Source: an uncultured Pelagibacteraceae bacterium
GTDB lineage: Bacteria > Pseudomonadota > Alphaproteobacteria > Pelagibacterales > Pelagibacteraceae
Direction of reading: 5' to 3'
DNA: 64,000 bases
Assembly: GCA_902560015.1 (NCBI GenBank)
Contig: CACEKA010000001.1
Span: 168,895-232,894, forward strand
The notes beneath the pieces were generated by a model. That model was not told the DNA's origin. It saw only the letters and a program-made list of their open reading frames with translations, and made no database searches. The stretch's first letter is position 1. Each line of letters opens with the position of its first letter. The translations under genes and the position numbers were made by a program. Positions 32,372-40,369 of the stretch are shown in pieces.

Positions 32372-32395
32372 AAAAAGGGCCCTAAAAAGGGCCCT
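32372..32395 (-). terminator. Intrinsic-terminator-like hairpin between dctP and dctQ
   Basis: On the minus strand the order is GGGCCC, a six-base loop TTTTTA, GGGCCC, then TTTTT. This is a GC stem followed by a T-run in an AT-rich gap, just after the dctP stop. It probably causes partial termination, so the periplasmic binding protein is made in excess over the permeases, or it protects the dctP message from 3' decay. Confidence 0.75.
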
Positions 32396-32425
32396 CTTAT
32401 TAATTTTTACTTTAACTTCTAAGTA

Positions 32426-33559
32426 CTATAGACCTAAAGCTCTGTTTCTTTGAGCAATGTACGGTGAGTCTGACAAGTTAGTCCAAGCACCAATCTCTTT
32501 TCTAGCTTTCACAAACGCTTTGTGTACTCTAGCAGCAAGATCACTGTGTTGTTGAACTTCGTCGTAAACCTCAGCAGCACCTTTTGCAAAAGCATCGTAA
32601 ACTTTGTCATTAAACTTCTCAAGTTTAACTCCGTTTTCATTTACTAGACGCGCTAAAGCTGCACCGTTTTTAGCATTATACTCAGCCATTGTAATTTCAT
32701 CTGCCCATGCACAAGCAGTTTTAATTATCGTTTGGTCTGACTTAGTTAAGCTTGTAAACCAAGATTTATTAACACCACAAGCTAACATCGAACCAGGTTC
32801 GTGCATACCAGGATAATAATAATACTTGGCAGCTTCATGGAATTTCATAGCTTCATCATTCCACGGACCTACCCATTCAGTTGCATCAATTGCACCTGAA
32901 ACAAGGTTTTCGTAAATTTGTCCACCTGGAAGTGAAATTGGAGAACCCCCAAGTTTTCCTAGTACTTGTCCTCCTAATCCCGGCATACGCATTTTCAAAC
33001 CTTTTAAGTCGTTAGCTGATCTAATTTTTTTATTAAACCAACCACCCATTTGAACTCCAGTATTACCTGCTATGAAACTTTGAGTACCAAAATCATCAGT
33101 TAATTCATCCCAAAGTTCTTGTCCACCGCCGTGATGAATCCAAGCATTGATTTCTGAGTAAGTAAATCCAAATGGACATGCTGTAAAGTAACCAAATGCT
33201 GGATGTTTTTTAACCCAGTAATAGTCAGCACCATGATACATTTGTGAATTACCAGAAGCAACTTCATCAAATGAGTCAAATGCTTTAACTCTTTCATTCG
33301 CAGCATAATAAGTAACTTGAATTCTTCCATCACTCATATCTGATAATCTTTGTGCTAATCTTTGTGCGCCAGTACCTAACCCTGGAAAATCTCTTGGCCA
33401 AGTAGCTACCATTGCCGCTTCAACTCTTTCTTTGGCAACAGCTGGAGCAGATAAAGATGTTGCAGCTACAGCAGCAACACCAGTTGTAGCAGCAGCTTTA
33501 AAGAACTTACGTCTTGAAGGTGTATTATTAACCTTCAATGATTTTTTTTCTTTAATCAT
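32426..33559 (-). CDS. dctP: TRAP transporter substrate-binding protein, TakP (2-oxoacid) type
   Basis: Periplasmic receptor of the TRAP system, 377 residues. A twin-arginine signal is seen at the N-terminus: SRRKFFKAAA, a hydrophobic Ala/Val-rich stretch, and APAVA as a likely cleavage site near residue 42. Segments such as GADYYWVKKHPAFGYF, GAIDATEWVGPWNDEAM and YYYYPGMHEPG resemble the TakP group that binds 2-oxoacids with a metal ion. The ligand is therefore probably a 2-oxo or 2-hydroxy monocarboxylate, which is inference. A strong GGAGAG ribosome-binding site and a palindrome precede the start. Confidence 0.87.
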   Translation of the reverse strand: MIKEKKSLKVNNTPSRRKFFKAAATTGVAAVAATSLSAPAVAKERVEAAMVATWPRDFPGLGTGAQRLAQRLSDMSDGRIQVTYYAANERVKAFDSFDEVASGNSQMYHGADYYWVKKHPAFGYFTACPFGFTYSEINAWIHHGGGQELWDELTDDFGTQSFIAGNTGVQMGGWFNKKIRSANDLKGLKMRMPGLGGQVLGKLGGSPISLPGGQIYENLVSGAIDATEWVGPWNDEAMKFHEAAKYYYYPGMHEPGSMLACGVNKSWFTSLTKSDQTIIKTACAWADEITMAEYNAKNGAALARLVNENGVKLEKFNDKVYDAFAKGAAEVYDEVQQHSDLAARVHKAFVKARKEIGAWTNLSDSPYIAQRNRALGL

Positions 33560-33572
33560 TTTCTCTCCTCTA

Positions 33573-33588
33573 TTAGTTAATTAACTAA
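33573..33588. promoter_or_regulatory. 16-bp perfect palindrome upstream of dctP
   Basis: The half-site is TTAGTTAA followed by its exact reverse complement. It lies between the candidate promoter and the dctP ribosome-binding site, where a repressor or a leader hairpin would act. AT-rich palindromes arise by chance fairly often, so function is inferred from position only. Confidence 0.4.
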
Positions 33589-33597
33589 GTGAATTTA

Positions 33598-33628
33598 ATT
33601 ATAATTGACCTTTGAAGTCTATAGTCAA
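33598..33628 (-). promoter_or_regulatory. Candidate sigma-70 type promoter for the TRAP operon
   Basis: On the minus strand TTGACT (33628-33623) is followed after 19 bases by TATAAT (33603-33598), about 40 bases before the dctP ATG. The -10 is perfect and the spacing slightly long. This is the only good promoter match in the 117-base gap between dctP and the ABC ATPase gene that ends upstream. Confidence 0.45.
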
Positions 33629-33676
33629 AATGACCAGTTATATAATTTAATACAATCTGAAGTAGAACTTTAAAGC

Positions 33677-34750
33677 TTAAACAAGTTTTTCGTCCTGATA
33701 AACACAGCATTTTTCTGCTGGAATATGGAGCTTAACATTGCTTGAGGGGACCTCTGTTTCTCTATTGATTTTTGATTTAATTGTAAGGCTTCCCATTTTT
33801 GCAGTTAATAATTTATAATTTCCTAAATCCTCTACCTTATCAACATCAACGTCTAAAAGATTTTCGCTTTGGTTTTCAGCAATCTTTATAAATTCGGACC
33901 TAATGCCTAATTTAATCTTTTTATCCTTTAAATTTGTTAAATTCGTGCTTGTTTTGATAATTGTATTATTGATTTTTACACTATCATTTGAAGATGCTTC
34001 TGTTTCAAATAAATTCATTGCTGGAGAACCAATAAAATATCCAACAAAAGTAGTATTTGGTCTTTCAAATAATTCTTTAGGTGTGCCTGCTTGAACAACT
34101 TCACCTTCACTCATAACAATTATATTGTCAGCAAAAGTCATTGCTTCATTTTGATCGTGGGTTACATAAACTAAGGTTGTTTTGAATTCTTCATTAATTT
34201 CTTTAAGTTTTCTTCTAAGTCTAAATTTTAAATCAGGATCAATAACTGTTAAAGGTTCATCCATTAAAACTGCTGCAACGTCTTCTCTGACTAAGCCTCT
34301 CCCTAAAGAAATTAATTGCTTCTGATCAGCTGTTAATTTTCTTGCAGGTGAATTTAAAAATGATTGTAAACTTAAAGTATCTGCTACAGATTTAACTCTT
34401 TCATCAATTTTAGTCTTAGGAAAATCTCTACACTTTAGTGGAAATGCTAAATTTTCATAAACCGTCATTGTATTATAAATTACAGGAAACTGAAAAACCT
34501 GAGCTATGTTTCTACTTTCAGTTTTTAAATCAGTCACATCTTTATCATCAAATAATATACTTCCTGCAGAAGGTCTTACTAAACCAGAAACTATATTTAA
34601 CATCGTAGTTTTTCCACATCCTGAAGGTCCCAAAATTGCGTATCTTTTTCCATTTTCCCAAGTCATGGAAAAAGGATTTAATGCATAAATAGGATTTGGA
34701 TCATTTGGATTATAAGAATGTGAAATATTATTTAAATCAATTTTAGACAT
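33677..34750 (-). CDS. ABC transporter ATPase, GlpT-like, with a degenerate signature motif
   Basis: Sugar/glycerol-type importer ATPase. I choose the ATG at 34750 (MSKIDLNNISHSYN) because a GGAGG sits a few bases upstream; 357 residues. It has Walker A GPSGCGKTTML, Walker B AAVLMDEPLTVID, a switch histidine in YVTHDQNEAM and a C-terminal regulatory OB-like domain. In place of the LSGGQ signature it reads KLTADQKQLISLGRGLVR, as I recall for GlpT of the rhizobial glycerol importer. It overlaps the GlpS-like ATPase gene by 8 bases, so the pair probably forms a heterodimer with one degenerate ATP site. Confidence 0.87.
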   Translation of the reverse strand: MSKIDLNNISHSYNPNDPNPIYALNPFSMTWENGKRYAILGPSGCGKTTMLNIVSGLVRPSAGSILFDDKDVTDLKTESRNIAQVFQFPVIYNTMTVYENLAFPLKCRDFPKTKIDERVKSVADTLSLQSFLNSPARKLTADQKQLISLGRGLVREDVAAVLMDEPLTVIDPDLKFRLRRKLKEINEEFKTTLVYVTHDQNEAMTFADNIIVMSEGEVVQAGTPKELFERPNTTFVGYFIGSPAMNLFETEASSNDSVKINNTIIKTSTNLTNLKDKKIKLGIRSEFIKIAENQSENLLDVDVDKVEDLGNYKLLTAKMGSLTIKSKINRETEVPSSNVKLHIPAEKCCVYQDEKLV

Positions 34751-35822
34751 ATGAACCTCCAAAAGGAGAAGATGCTAAAATACCTTCTTCATTAAAAGCA
34801 TAAACTTTATTAATTTTAAAATTAATTTTTACCTTATCATTAATATTAAAATTCATAACCTCTTCTATAGAAGTAATAATTTTTGCATCTCCTCTTTTAA
34901 GATGTAACAAAGTTTCTGAACCACTTATTTCTGCTAGCTCAACTTCAAACTCAAAACCATTATTACTTAATTCAATATCAGAAGCTCTAATGCCTAAATT
35001 AAAATTTTTATCTTTTACATTATTTAGATGATTAGGAGCATTTACCTCTATTCCTTCAAATTTTATTTGATTTGTATCAATATTTGCTTGCAAAATATTC
35101 ATTGGAGGATCGTTAGAGATTTCTGCAACTTTTAGTGTCTTAGGGTTTTCAAAAATTTCTTTTGCAGATCCAACTTGTAAAACTTTTCCTTCATCAAGAA
35201 CAATAACCTCACCATTAAGTTCCATTGCTTCCCTTGGATCTGTTGTTGAAAAAATTACAATACTTTCTTCAGATAGACCTTGTGAAAAAATATTTTTAAA
35301 TTCTTCTCTTAATTGTTCTCTTAATTTATAATCTAAGTTCACTAAAGGCTCATCCAAAAGCAAAATCTTTGCATTCTTAACTAATGATCTTGCTAAAGAG
35401 ACCCTTTGCTGTTGACCACCAGATAATTCTTGAATTTTTCTATTTTCATACCCCTCTAACCCCACTGACTTAAGAGATTTTAAAACCACATCATTTATTT
35501 CCTGATTGTCTACTTTTCTTTGTTTTAGAGGAAAAGCAACGTTCTCAAAAACATTTAGATGGGGATAATTAATAAATTGCTGATAAACCATTGCTATATT
35601 TCTTTCCCAAACTGGAACTTTAAGAAAATCTTTGTCTTCAAACTGCATTTCACCTGAGTTCGGAGTTAATAATCCGGCTATGGTTTTCAATAATGTTGTT
35701 TTACCCGATAAAGTTCTTCCAAGAATTGTATAAATATTTCCTTTCTTAAAATTAAAAGATACTTCGTTAAGATGAAACTGCTTATCCGGTTTATAAGATA
35801 AATTTTCAGCAACTAAGTTCAT
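34743..35822 (-). CDS. ABC transporter ATPase, GlpS-like
   Basis: Second ATPase of the importer, 359 residues. The Walker A is LGRTLSGKTTLLKTIAGLL, resembling the TLSGKTS form I remember in GlpS proteins. The signature QELSGGQQQRVSLARSLV is canonical, as is the Walker B ILLLDEPLVNLD. The C-terminal region is the usual accessory domain of the MalK/UgpC class. The switch region reads IVIFSTTDPREAMEL, with Thr-Asp where most MalK-type ATPases have His-Asp, so it lacks the H-loop histidine. Its ATG shares a base with the stop of the permease gene upstream. Confidence 0.87.
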   Translation of the reverse strand: MNLVAENLSYKPDKQFHLNEVSFNFKKGNIYTILGRTLSGKTTLLKTIAGLLTPNSGEMQFEDKDFLKVPVWERNIAMVYQQFINYPHLNVFENVAFPLKQRKVDNQEINDVVLKSLKSVGLEGYENRKIQELSGGQQQRVSLARSLVKNAKILLLDEPLVNLDYKLREQLREEFKNIFSQGLSEESIVIFSTTDPREAMELNGEVIVLDEGKVLQVGSAKEIFENPKTLKVAEISNDPPMNILQANIDTNQIKFEGIEVNAPNHLNNVKDKNFNLGIRASDIELSNNGFEFEVELAEISGSETLLHLKRGDAKIITSIEEVMNFNINDKVKINFKINKVYAFNEEGILASSPFGGSYV

Positions 35823-36670
35823 TATTTAATAGCTCCTGATAAATTTCCTTTTGACAAATATCTTTCCACAATAAATGCTACAATGATTAGTGGTGCAACT
35901 GAAACCAAAGCAGAAGCCGATAAACTCCACCAAGGTGTTATAGATGAATTTAAAGCCACAATTTTAACTGGAAGCAATTGTACTTCTGTAAAAGTTAAAA
36001 TGAATGCAAAGAAAAAATCAATCCATCCAAATATAATACAAAACATTCCAGCTACAATTAGACCTGGTATAGAATTTGGTAATACAACTTTAAAAAATGC
36101 TTGATAAGGATTGCATCCATCTATTAATGCAGTTTCATCAATTTCTCTTGGAACCTTATTAAAGAAATCCACCATAATCCAAACTGCAATTGGCATCAAT
36201 AAAACGATATAAACAACAATTAATCCAATCAAACTATCTAATAAATTAATTGCACCTAAAAATAAAAAGAATGGAATTGAAAGAACAATTGGTGGCATAA
36301 TTCTCTGTGAAATAAAGAAGAATGTAATATCATTATTTTTTACAAAACCAGCTTTAAAAGTAAACCTTGAGAGAGCATAAGCAGATAAAGTTCCAAGCAC
36401 TATACTAATTAAACTGGCAGTACATGTAACGAACAAGCTGTTAAAATAAGGCTCAACTATATCAACTCCACCATTTGCAGGTGATTTAATTAAAACTTTC
36501 CATCCTTCTAATTTTGGCTCAAAATCTACCCAAGGAATATAAGTTGCTCCTCCATTAACTGAATTAAAATCTTTAAACGAAGTTGAAATAGCCCAAAGAA
36601 AAGGGGCTACAACAAATACGGCCCAAAAAGTGATAAAAAAATATTTTAAAAATTTGTATAATTTTCCCAT
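35822..36670 (-). CDS. ABC transporter permease, MalG/GlpQ type
   Basis: Inner-membrane permease of the carbohydrate-uptake-1 class, 282 residues with about six helices. The cytoplasmic coupling loop has the EAA pattern PREIDETALIDGCNPYQAFFKVVLPNSIPG (written here only as its ends: EIDETALIDGC and VLPNSIPG). The N-terminal helix is followed by a periplasmic loop (residues about 30-70). It starts 1 base after the other permease gene stops, and the two probably form the heterodimeric channel. Confidence 0.88.
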   Translation of the reverse strand: MGKLYKFLKYFFITFWAVFVVAPFLWAISTSFKDFNSVNGGATYIPWVDFEPKLEGWKVLIKSPANGGVDIVEPYFNSLFVTCTASLISIVLGTLSAYALSRFTFKAGFVKNNDITFFFISQRIMPPIVLSIPFFLFLGAINLLDSLIGLIVVYIVLLMPIAVWIMVDFFNKVPREIDETALIDGCNPYQAFFKVVLPNSIPGLIVAGMFCIIFGWIDFFFAFILTFTEVQLLPVKIVALNSSITPWWSLSASALVSVAPLIIVAFIVERYLSKGNLSGAIK

Positions 36671-36671
36671 A

Positions 36672-37532
36672 TTAATCTTTCAATAATACTTTGGTTAATA
36701 CTTTTGCAATTACAGTTAAACTTATGATCATTATTATCAAATAAGTGAAAGACATTGAGGCTGCATAACCCATTTGAAATTCTCTCAGACCTTTAATGAA
36801 AATATAAAAACTAGAAGTTTCTGTTGCCGTACCTGGACCACCAGATGTTAACACATAAACTGTATCCATTATTTTAGATGCTTCAATCAGTCTAATAATG
36901 ATTGCCCCAATAGAAATAGGTGCCATTAAAGGAAATGTAACATAAAGAAATTTTCTCACTGGACTAGCTCCATCAATCGCAGCTGCCAAAAAAGGCTCCT
37001 TAGGCAATGATAAAAGACCAGCTAGTAAAAGCAAAAACATGAATGGTGTCCATTGCCATACCTCAACAATAATTACAGTAAATTTAGCAAGAACCGGGTC
37101 AGTCAACCATTTGGGTGACATTCCAAAGTTCGAAAGAATATCATTAACTGGACCTAAAGACTCGTGAAAAAATGTTCTCCAAATAACTGTCATGATAACT
37201 GGAGTTGTCATCATTGGAATTAAAAATAGAACTCTAAAAAATCTTTGAAACTTAATATCTTTCCAAACCATGTGTGCTAATGCAAATCCAATTACATATT
37301 GAAGAATAACTGTTGTAACTGATAAAAAACTTAGTCTTAAAAATGATTGCCAAAATCTAGGGTCATCTGTGAATAATCTTACATAATTTTCAAGACCTAT
37401 AAAATTAAGACCATTGTAACTATTCCATCCAGATAAACTTAAACGAACCACAAAAATAATTGGAAAAATTAATATACCTATAAGAACGAATAAGCCTGGG
37501 AATAAAAAAACGTATTTATGCTTAAAGTTCAT
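36672..37532 (-). CDS. ABC transporter permease, MalF/UgpA/GlpP type
   Basis: Partner permease of 286 residues and about six helices. The N-terminal YVFLFPGLFVLIGILIFP and LSGWNSYNGLNFIGLENY are typical of the UgpA/MalF-like half of sugar importers. The coupling loop is seen as FLAAAIDGASPVRKFLYVT with a following FPLMAPIS. It is the first permease gene after the binding-protein gene, separated from it by 70 bases that hold a strong hairpin. Confidence 0.88.
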   Translation of the reverse strand: MNFKHKYVFLFPGLFVLIGILIFPIIFVVRLSLSGWNSYNGLNFIGLENYVRLFTDDPRFWQSFLRLSFLSVTTVILQYVIGFALAHMVWKDIKFQRFFRVLFLIPMMTTPVIMTVIWRTFFHESLGPVNDILSNFGMSPKWLTDPVLAKFTVIIVEVWQWTPFMFLLLLAGLLSLPKEPFLAAAIDGASPVRKFLYVTFPLMAPISIGAIIIRLIEASKIMDTVYVLTSGGPGTATETSSFYIFIKGLREFQMGYAASMSFTYLIIMIISLTVIAKVLTKVLLKD

Positions 37533-37557
37533 GAATTTGTAATTTGATTATACTATA

Positions 37558-37584
37558 TGTGGCCACTCATAAAAAGTGGCCACA
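37558..37584. promoter_or_regulatory. Strong 10-bp stem hairpin between binding-protein and permease genes
   Basis: TGTGGCCACT and AGTGGCCACA pair perfectly around a 7-base loop. On the minus (transcribed) strand no clear T-run follows, so this is more likely a 3'-stabilising stem that keeps binding-protein mRNA abundant than a full terminator. A 12-base palindrome, ATTAACGTTAAT, lies beside it at 37589-37600. Confidence 0.65.
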
Positions 37585-37602
37585 TAAGAATTAACGTTAA
37601 TG

Positions 37603-39141
37603 TTATAACTTGTTATCTTCCATTTTTACACCAACAGCGTAGGCATCCTGCACAGCTTTTTTACCTACCCTTTGAACAATTGCTTCCCACTCTTTAGCAA
37701 CTTCATCTAAAGCTTCTTGAGGAGATAATTGTCCAGCAAGTGCTTTTGAAGTACCAGTAGCAACTGCACTAGTAAATTCAAATACACCTGGAACTCTTAG
37801 AGGGAAAACTCTGTTTTTACTTTTTTCCATATCTAAAAGTGTTTTAGTGTAACTGTTAGCAATCTCAGGATCCCAACCCATAGTATCTATGTAAATATTT
37901 GGATCAAAGTCTGAGTTTTTAAATGGGTTAACACCAAAGTTACCAATAGCTAAATCAGCTTGGTGGTTTGCTCCATTAGAAAAGAAACATAAGTAATCAA
38001 ACGCCATGTCTTTAACTTTACTTTTCTTAGCAACACCAACTGCCCAACCCCATACAATATAAGGAGCTTGGTTATATCTATTTTCCCAGCCATTAGTATT
38101 TCTATTCCAAACTCTATCAGCACCTGGAAGAGGAGCTGCACCTACTTTATTTTTAATAGGGCTATCATCTTGCATAGCTGCGATGAAAGCATCATCCCAT
38201 GAAAAACTAAATAGTGTTTGACCACCACCAAATGATCCGATTTCATCACCTAGTCCAAAGTTAATTCCTCCAGGAGGAACATACTTAGTAGCCTCTACCC
38301 AATCAGTTAGAGCTTCAACAAATCCTGGATTGTTAATATTTGGTTTCATAGTTTCTAAATCAAAAAAGAAACCACCTGGAGTACTTAGATTTTTAGCATA
38401 TGCTACTGATCTGCTGAAAAAAGCTGCAAACATTAAGTCATCTTTCTTCATAACTTCTGCAGAACCGTATTCTTTTTCTCCATCTCCATCCCAGTCCCAA
38501 CCATTAAAGTATTTAGCCATTTCGCCATACTCTTTCCATGTTCTTGGAACTCTTAACTCTTTACCAGTATCTGCCTTGTATTTCTTTTGCATTTCAGGAT
38601 TATCAATTACATCTTTTCTGTATTTTAGATAATGTCTGTCACCATCAACTGGATATTGGTACATAGTTCCGTCCCATGAAGAAACTCCAATGTGAGATTT
38701 AGTTACATCTTTCATCTCAGGTGAGTTTATGTATTTTTTTGGAACTGGTGCTAAATATCTTTTCCAGTCATTAATGAAGTTAGAAAAGCCAAATACGATG
38801 TCGTATGGAGCTTGACCAGCTTTAAAAGGAACCATAGCTTTTGCATACAAATCACCTGCAGGTGTATGTGTTACATCAACTTTTGCTCCTGTTAACTTTG
38901 CAAACTGTTCAGCATGAAGAGCTGTAGGCTGTCCAATTACTGGTACAGCATGCGTATTAATCTTAAGAGTTTTTCCTTTATAATTTTTCTTAGACATTTC
39001 TTCATAAGAACAATCGCCAGGAATATCTCCAGTAGCCTTGATATGTGGAAATTGATCACTCCACTTATCAGCATATGCCATCGGACTGAATATCAAAACA
39101 CTTGATATTGCAGCACTCAAGCAAGTTTTTATTATTTTCAT
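37603..39141 (-). CDS. ABC transporter periplasmic substrate-binding protein (sugar/polyol family)
   Basis: Family-1-type extracellular solute-binding protein of 512 residues, larger than the usual 420. A Sec signal peptide ends AYA near residue 25. Segments such as VFGFSNFINDWKRYLAPV, FSFSWDDAFIAAMQDDSP and WGWAVGVAKKSK are seen. The ATPase pair suggests a glycerol-like transporter and the upstream gene is an alcohol dehydrogenase, so a small polyol or alcohol-containing ligand is plausible. The ligand site itself cannot be read. A GGGGAGAG ribosome-binding site precedes the ATG, and the gap to the dehydrogenase is only 20 bases. Confidence 0.85.
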   Translation of the reverse strand: MKIIKTCLSAAISSVLIFSPMAYADKWSDQFPHIKATGDIPGDCSYEEMSKKNYKGKTLKINTHAVPVIGQPTALHAEQFAKLTGAKVDVTHTPAGDLYAKAMVPFKAGQAPYDIVFGFSNFINDWKRYLAPVPKKYINSPEMKDVTKSHIGVSSWDGTMYQYPVDGDRHYLKYRKDVIDNPEMQKKYKADTGKELRVPRTWKEYGEMAKYFNGWDWDGDGEKEYGSAEVMKKDDLMFAAFFSRSVAYAKNLSTPGGFFFDLETMKPNINNPGFVEALTDWVEATKYVPPGGINFGLGDEIGSFGGGQTLFSFSWDDAFIAAMQDDSPIKNKVGAAPLPGADRVWNRNTNGWENRYNQAPYIVWGWAVGVAKKSKVKDMAFDYLCFFSNGANHQADLAIGNFGVNPFKNSDFDPNIYIDTMGWDPEIANSYTKTLLDMEKSKNRVFPLRVPGVFEFTSAVATGTSKALAGQLSPQEALDEVAKEWEAIVQRVGKKAVQDAYAVGVKMEDNKL

Positions 39142-39161
39142 TTTCTCTCCCCTTTATGTTG

Positions 39162-40223
39162 TTACGGAACTAAAACAGCTCTTCCCTTAACCTTACCGTC
39201 ATTAAGATCATGGAGTGCTTTATTAGCATCGTCTAATTTATATTCTTGCATGGAAAGCTTAACTTTGCCTCTGTCAGCTAACTCCATTAACTCATATAAC
39301 TCAGACCACGTTCCCACTAAATTACCTACAATTGTTTTCTCTGAAATTATTAAATCAACAGCAAGTGATTTAATTTCTTCTCCATATCCAACAATGTAGT
39401 AAAAACCACCATTAGAAGTCATTTGAATTCCCATGGCAGTAGATCCTTTTTCTCCTACGAAATCAATAACTGCTTCTGAACCTTTGCCTTTAGTAAGTTC
39501 TTGAATTTTTTCAATTTCGTTTCCATCAATTAAAACTCCGTGATCACCACCAAGTTCCATTGCATGTTTTAAAGCTGTTTCAGATTTTTCTACAATAATA
39601 ATATCAGCAGCACACATTGCTCTCAAACATTGAATAGCTATATGTCCCAAACCTCCAGCACCAATAATTGTACAACTTTGACCAGGTAATAAGTGCCTTG
39701 TAGCTTTTTTTACCACTCTGTAAGCAGTAAGACCTGCATCAGAAAAAGGTGCAACGTCTTTAGGTGTTAACACTTTAGGAAGTTTAATTAAATTTCTAAC
39801 ACTTGTTTTTAATAGTTCTGAGTATCCTCCTTCTTTAATGCTTAAACCAGGAAATGCTCCAGCCTCAGCATGCATATCATTCCCTCTTCTGCAATCTAAA
39901 CATATGCCACCTGTTCCTGAAATTAATGGGTGTAAAATAACTGGGTCTCCTTTTTTATATTCTGTAACATCCTTACCAACTTCTTCTACCCATCCTGCAT
40001 TTTCATGTCCCATTACACATGGCAGCAAAGTTCCATCTGGATCTTGAATATGTTTCCATACTCCTTCAATTATATGTAAATCTGTTCTGCAAACTCCTGC
40101 AGCACCAATTTTAACAATCACATCTGATGCCTTCTCAATTTTTGGATCTGGCATTTCTTGACCTGTAACCCAAACTTTTTCTTTCATTTCTGGGTCATAT
40201 TTATGCAAAACCTGTGCTTTCAT
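39162..40223 (-). CDS. Zinc-dependent alcohol dehydrogenase with a reduced structural-zinc site
   Basis: Medium-chain NAD(P)-dependent alcohol dehydrogenase, 353 residues. Catalytic zinc ligands are seen in GVCRTDLH (Cys45) and MGHENAG (His73, Glu74). The cofactor domain shows IIGAGGLGHIAIQCL. The structural-zinc loop reads GTGGICLDCRRGNDMHAE, so only Cys108 and Cys111 of the usual four cysteines remain and this zinc is probably absent. It is the first gene of the ABC importer operon, preceded by a GGGAGAG ribosome-binding site, and is likely to oxidise or reduce what that importer brings in. Confidence 0.85.
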   Translation of the reverse strand: MKAQVLHKYDPEMKEKVWVTGQEMPDPKIEKASDVIVKIGAAGVCRTDLHIIEGVWKHIQDPDGTLLPCVMGHENAGWVEEVGKDVTEYKKGDPVILHPLISGTGGICLDCRRGNDMHAEAGAFPGLSIKEGGYSELLKTSVRNLIKLPKVLTPKDVAPFSDAGLTAYRVVKKATRHLLPGQSCTIIGAGGLGHIAIQCLRAMCAADIIIVEKSETALKHAMELGGDHGVLIDGNEIEKIQELTKGKGSEAVIDFVGEKGSTAMGIQMTSNGGFYYIVGYGEEIKSLAVDLIISEKTIVGNLVGTWSELYELMELADRGKVKLSMQEYKLDDANKALHDLNDGKVKGRAVLVP

Positions 40224-40369
40224 TTTTTTCTCTCCCTTTTAAATTTTCAAAACCTTATTAAAAAATCGAGTTAGGATGGAGTCCATATCACCTTAAAGTG
40301 TTCAAATAGTTTACAAATACAACCTGTGGTTAGTTGTTGTGACTTAGAATTTTAATTAATCTATCGAAT
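40224..40369. promoter_or_regulatory. Divergent control region between alcohol dehydrogenase and AcoR-like regulator
   Basis: A 146-base gap between divergently transcribed genes, long for this genome. It must hold both promoters. A candidate operator is ACAAC at 40319-40323 facing GTTGT at 40333-40337. I could not see a sigma-54 -24/-12 pattern. The layout suggests that the regulator controls the dehydrogenase and importer operon, possibly along with itself. Confidence 0.45.

Noticed and set aside
40224..40369. Sigma-54 promoter expected from an AcoR-like regulator
   Set aside because: No GG-N10-GC pattern of the -24/-12 type could be made out, and the regulator lacks the AAA+ domain.
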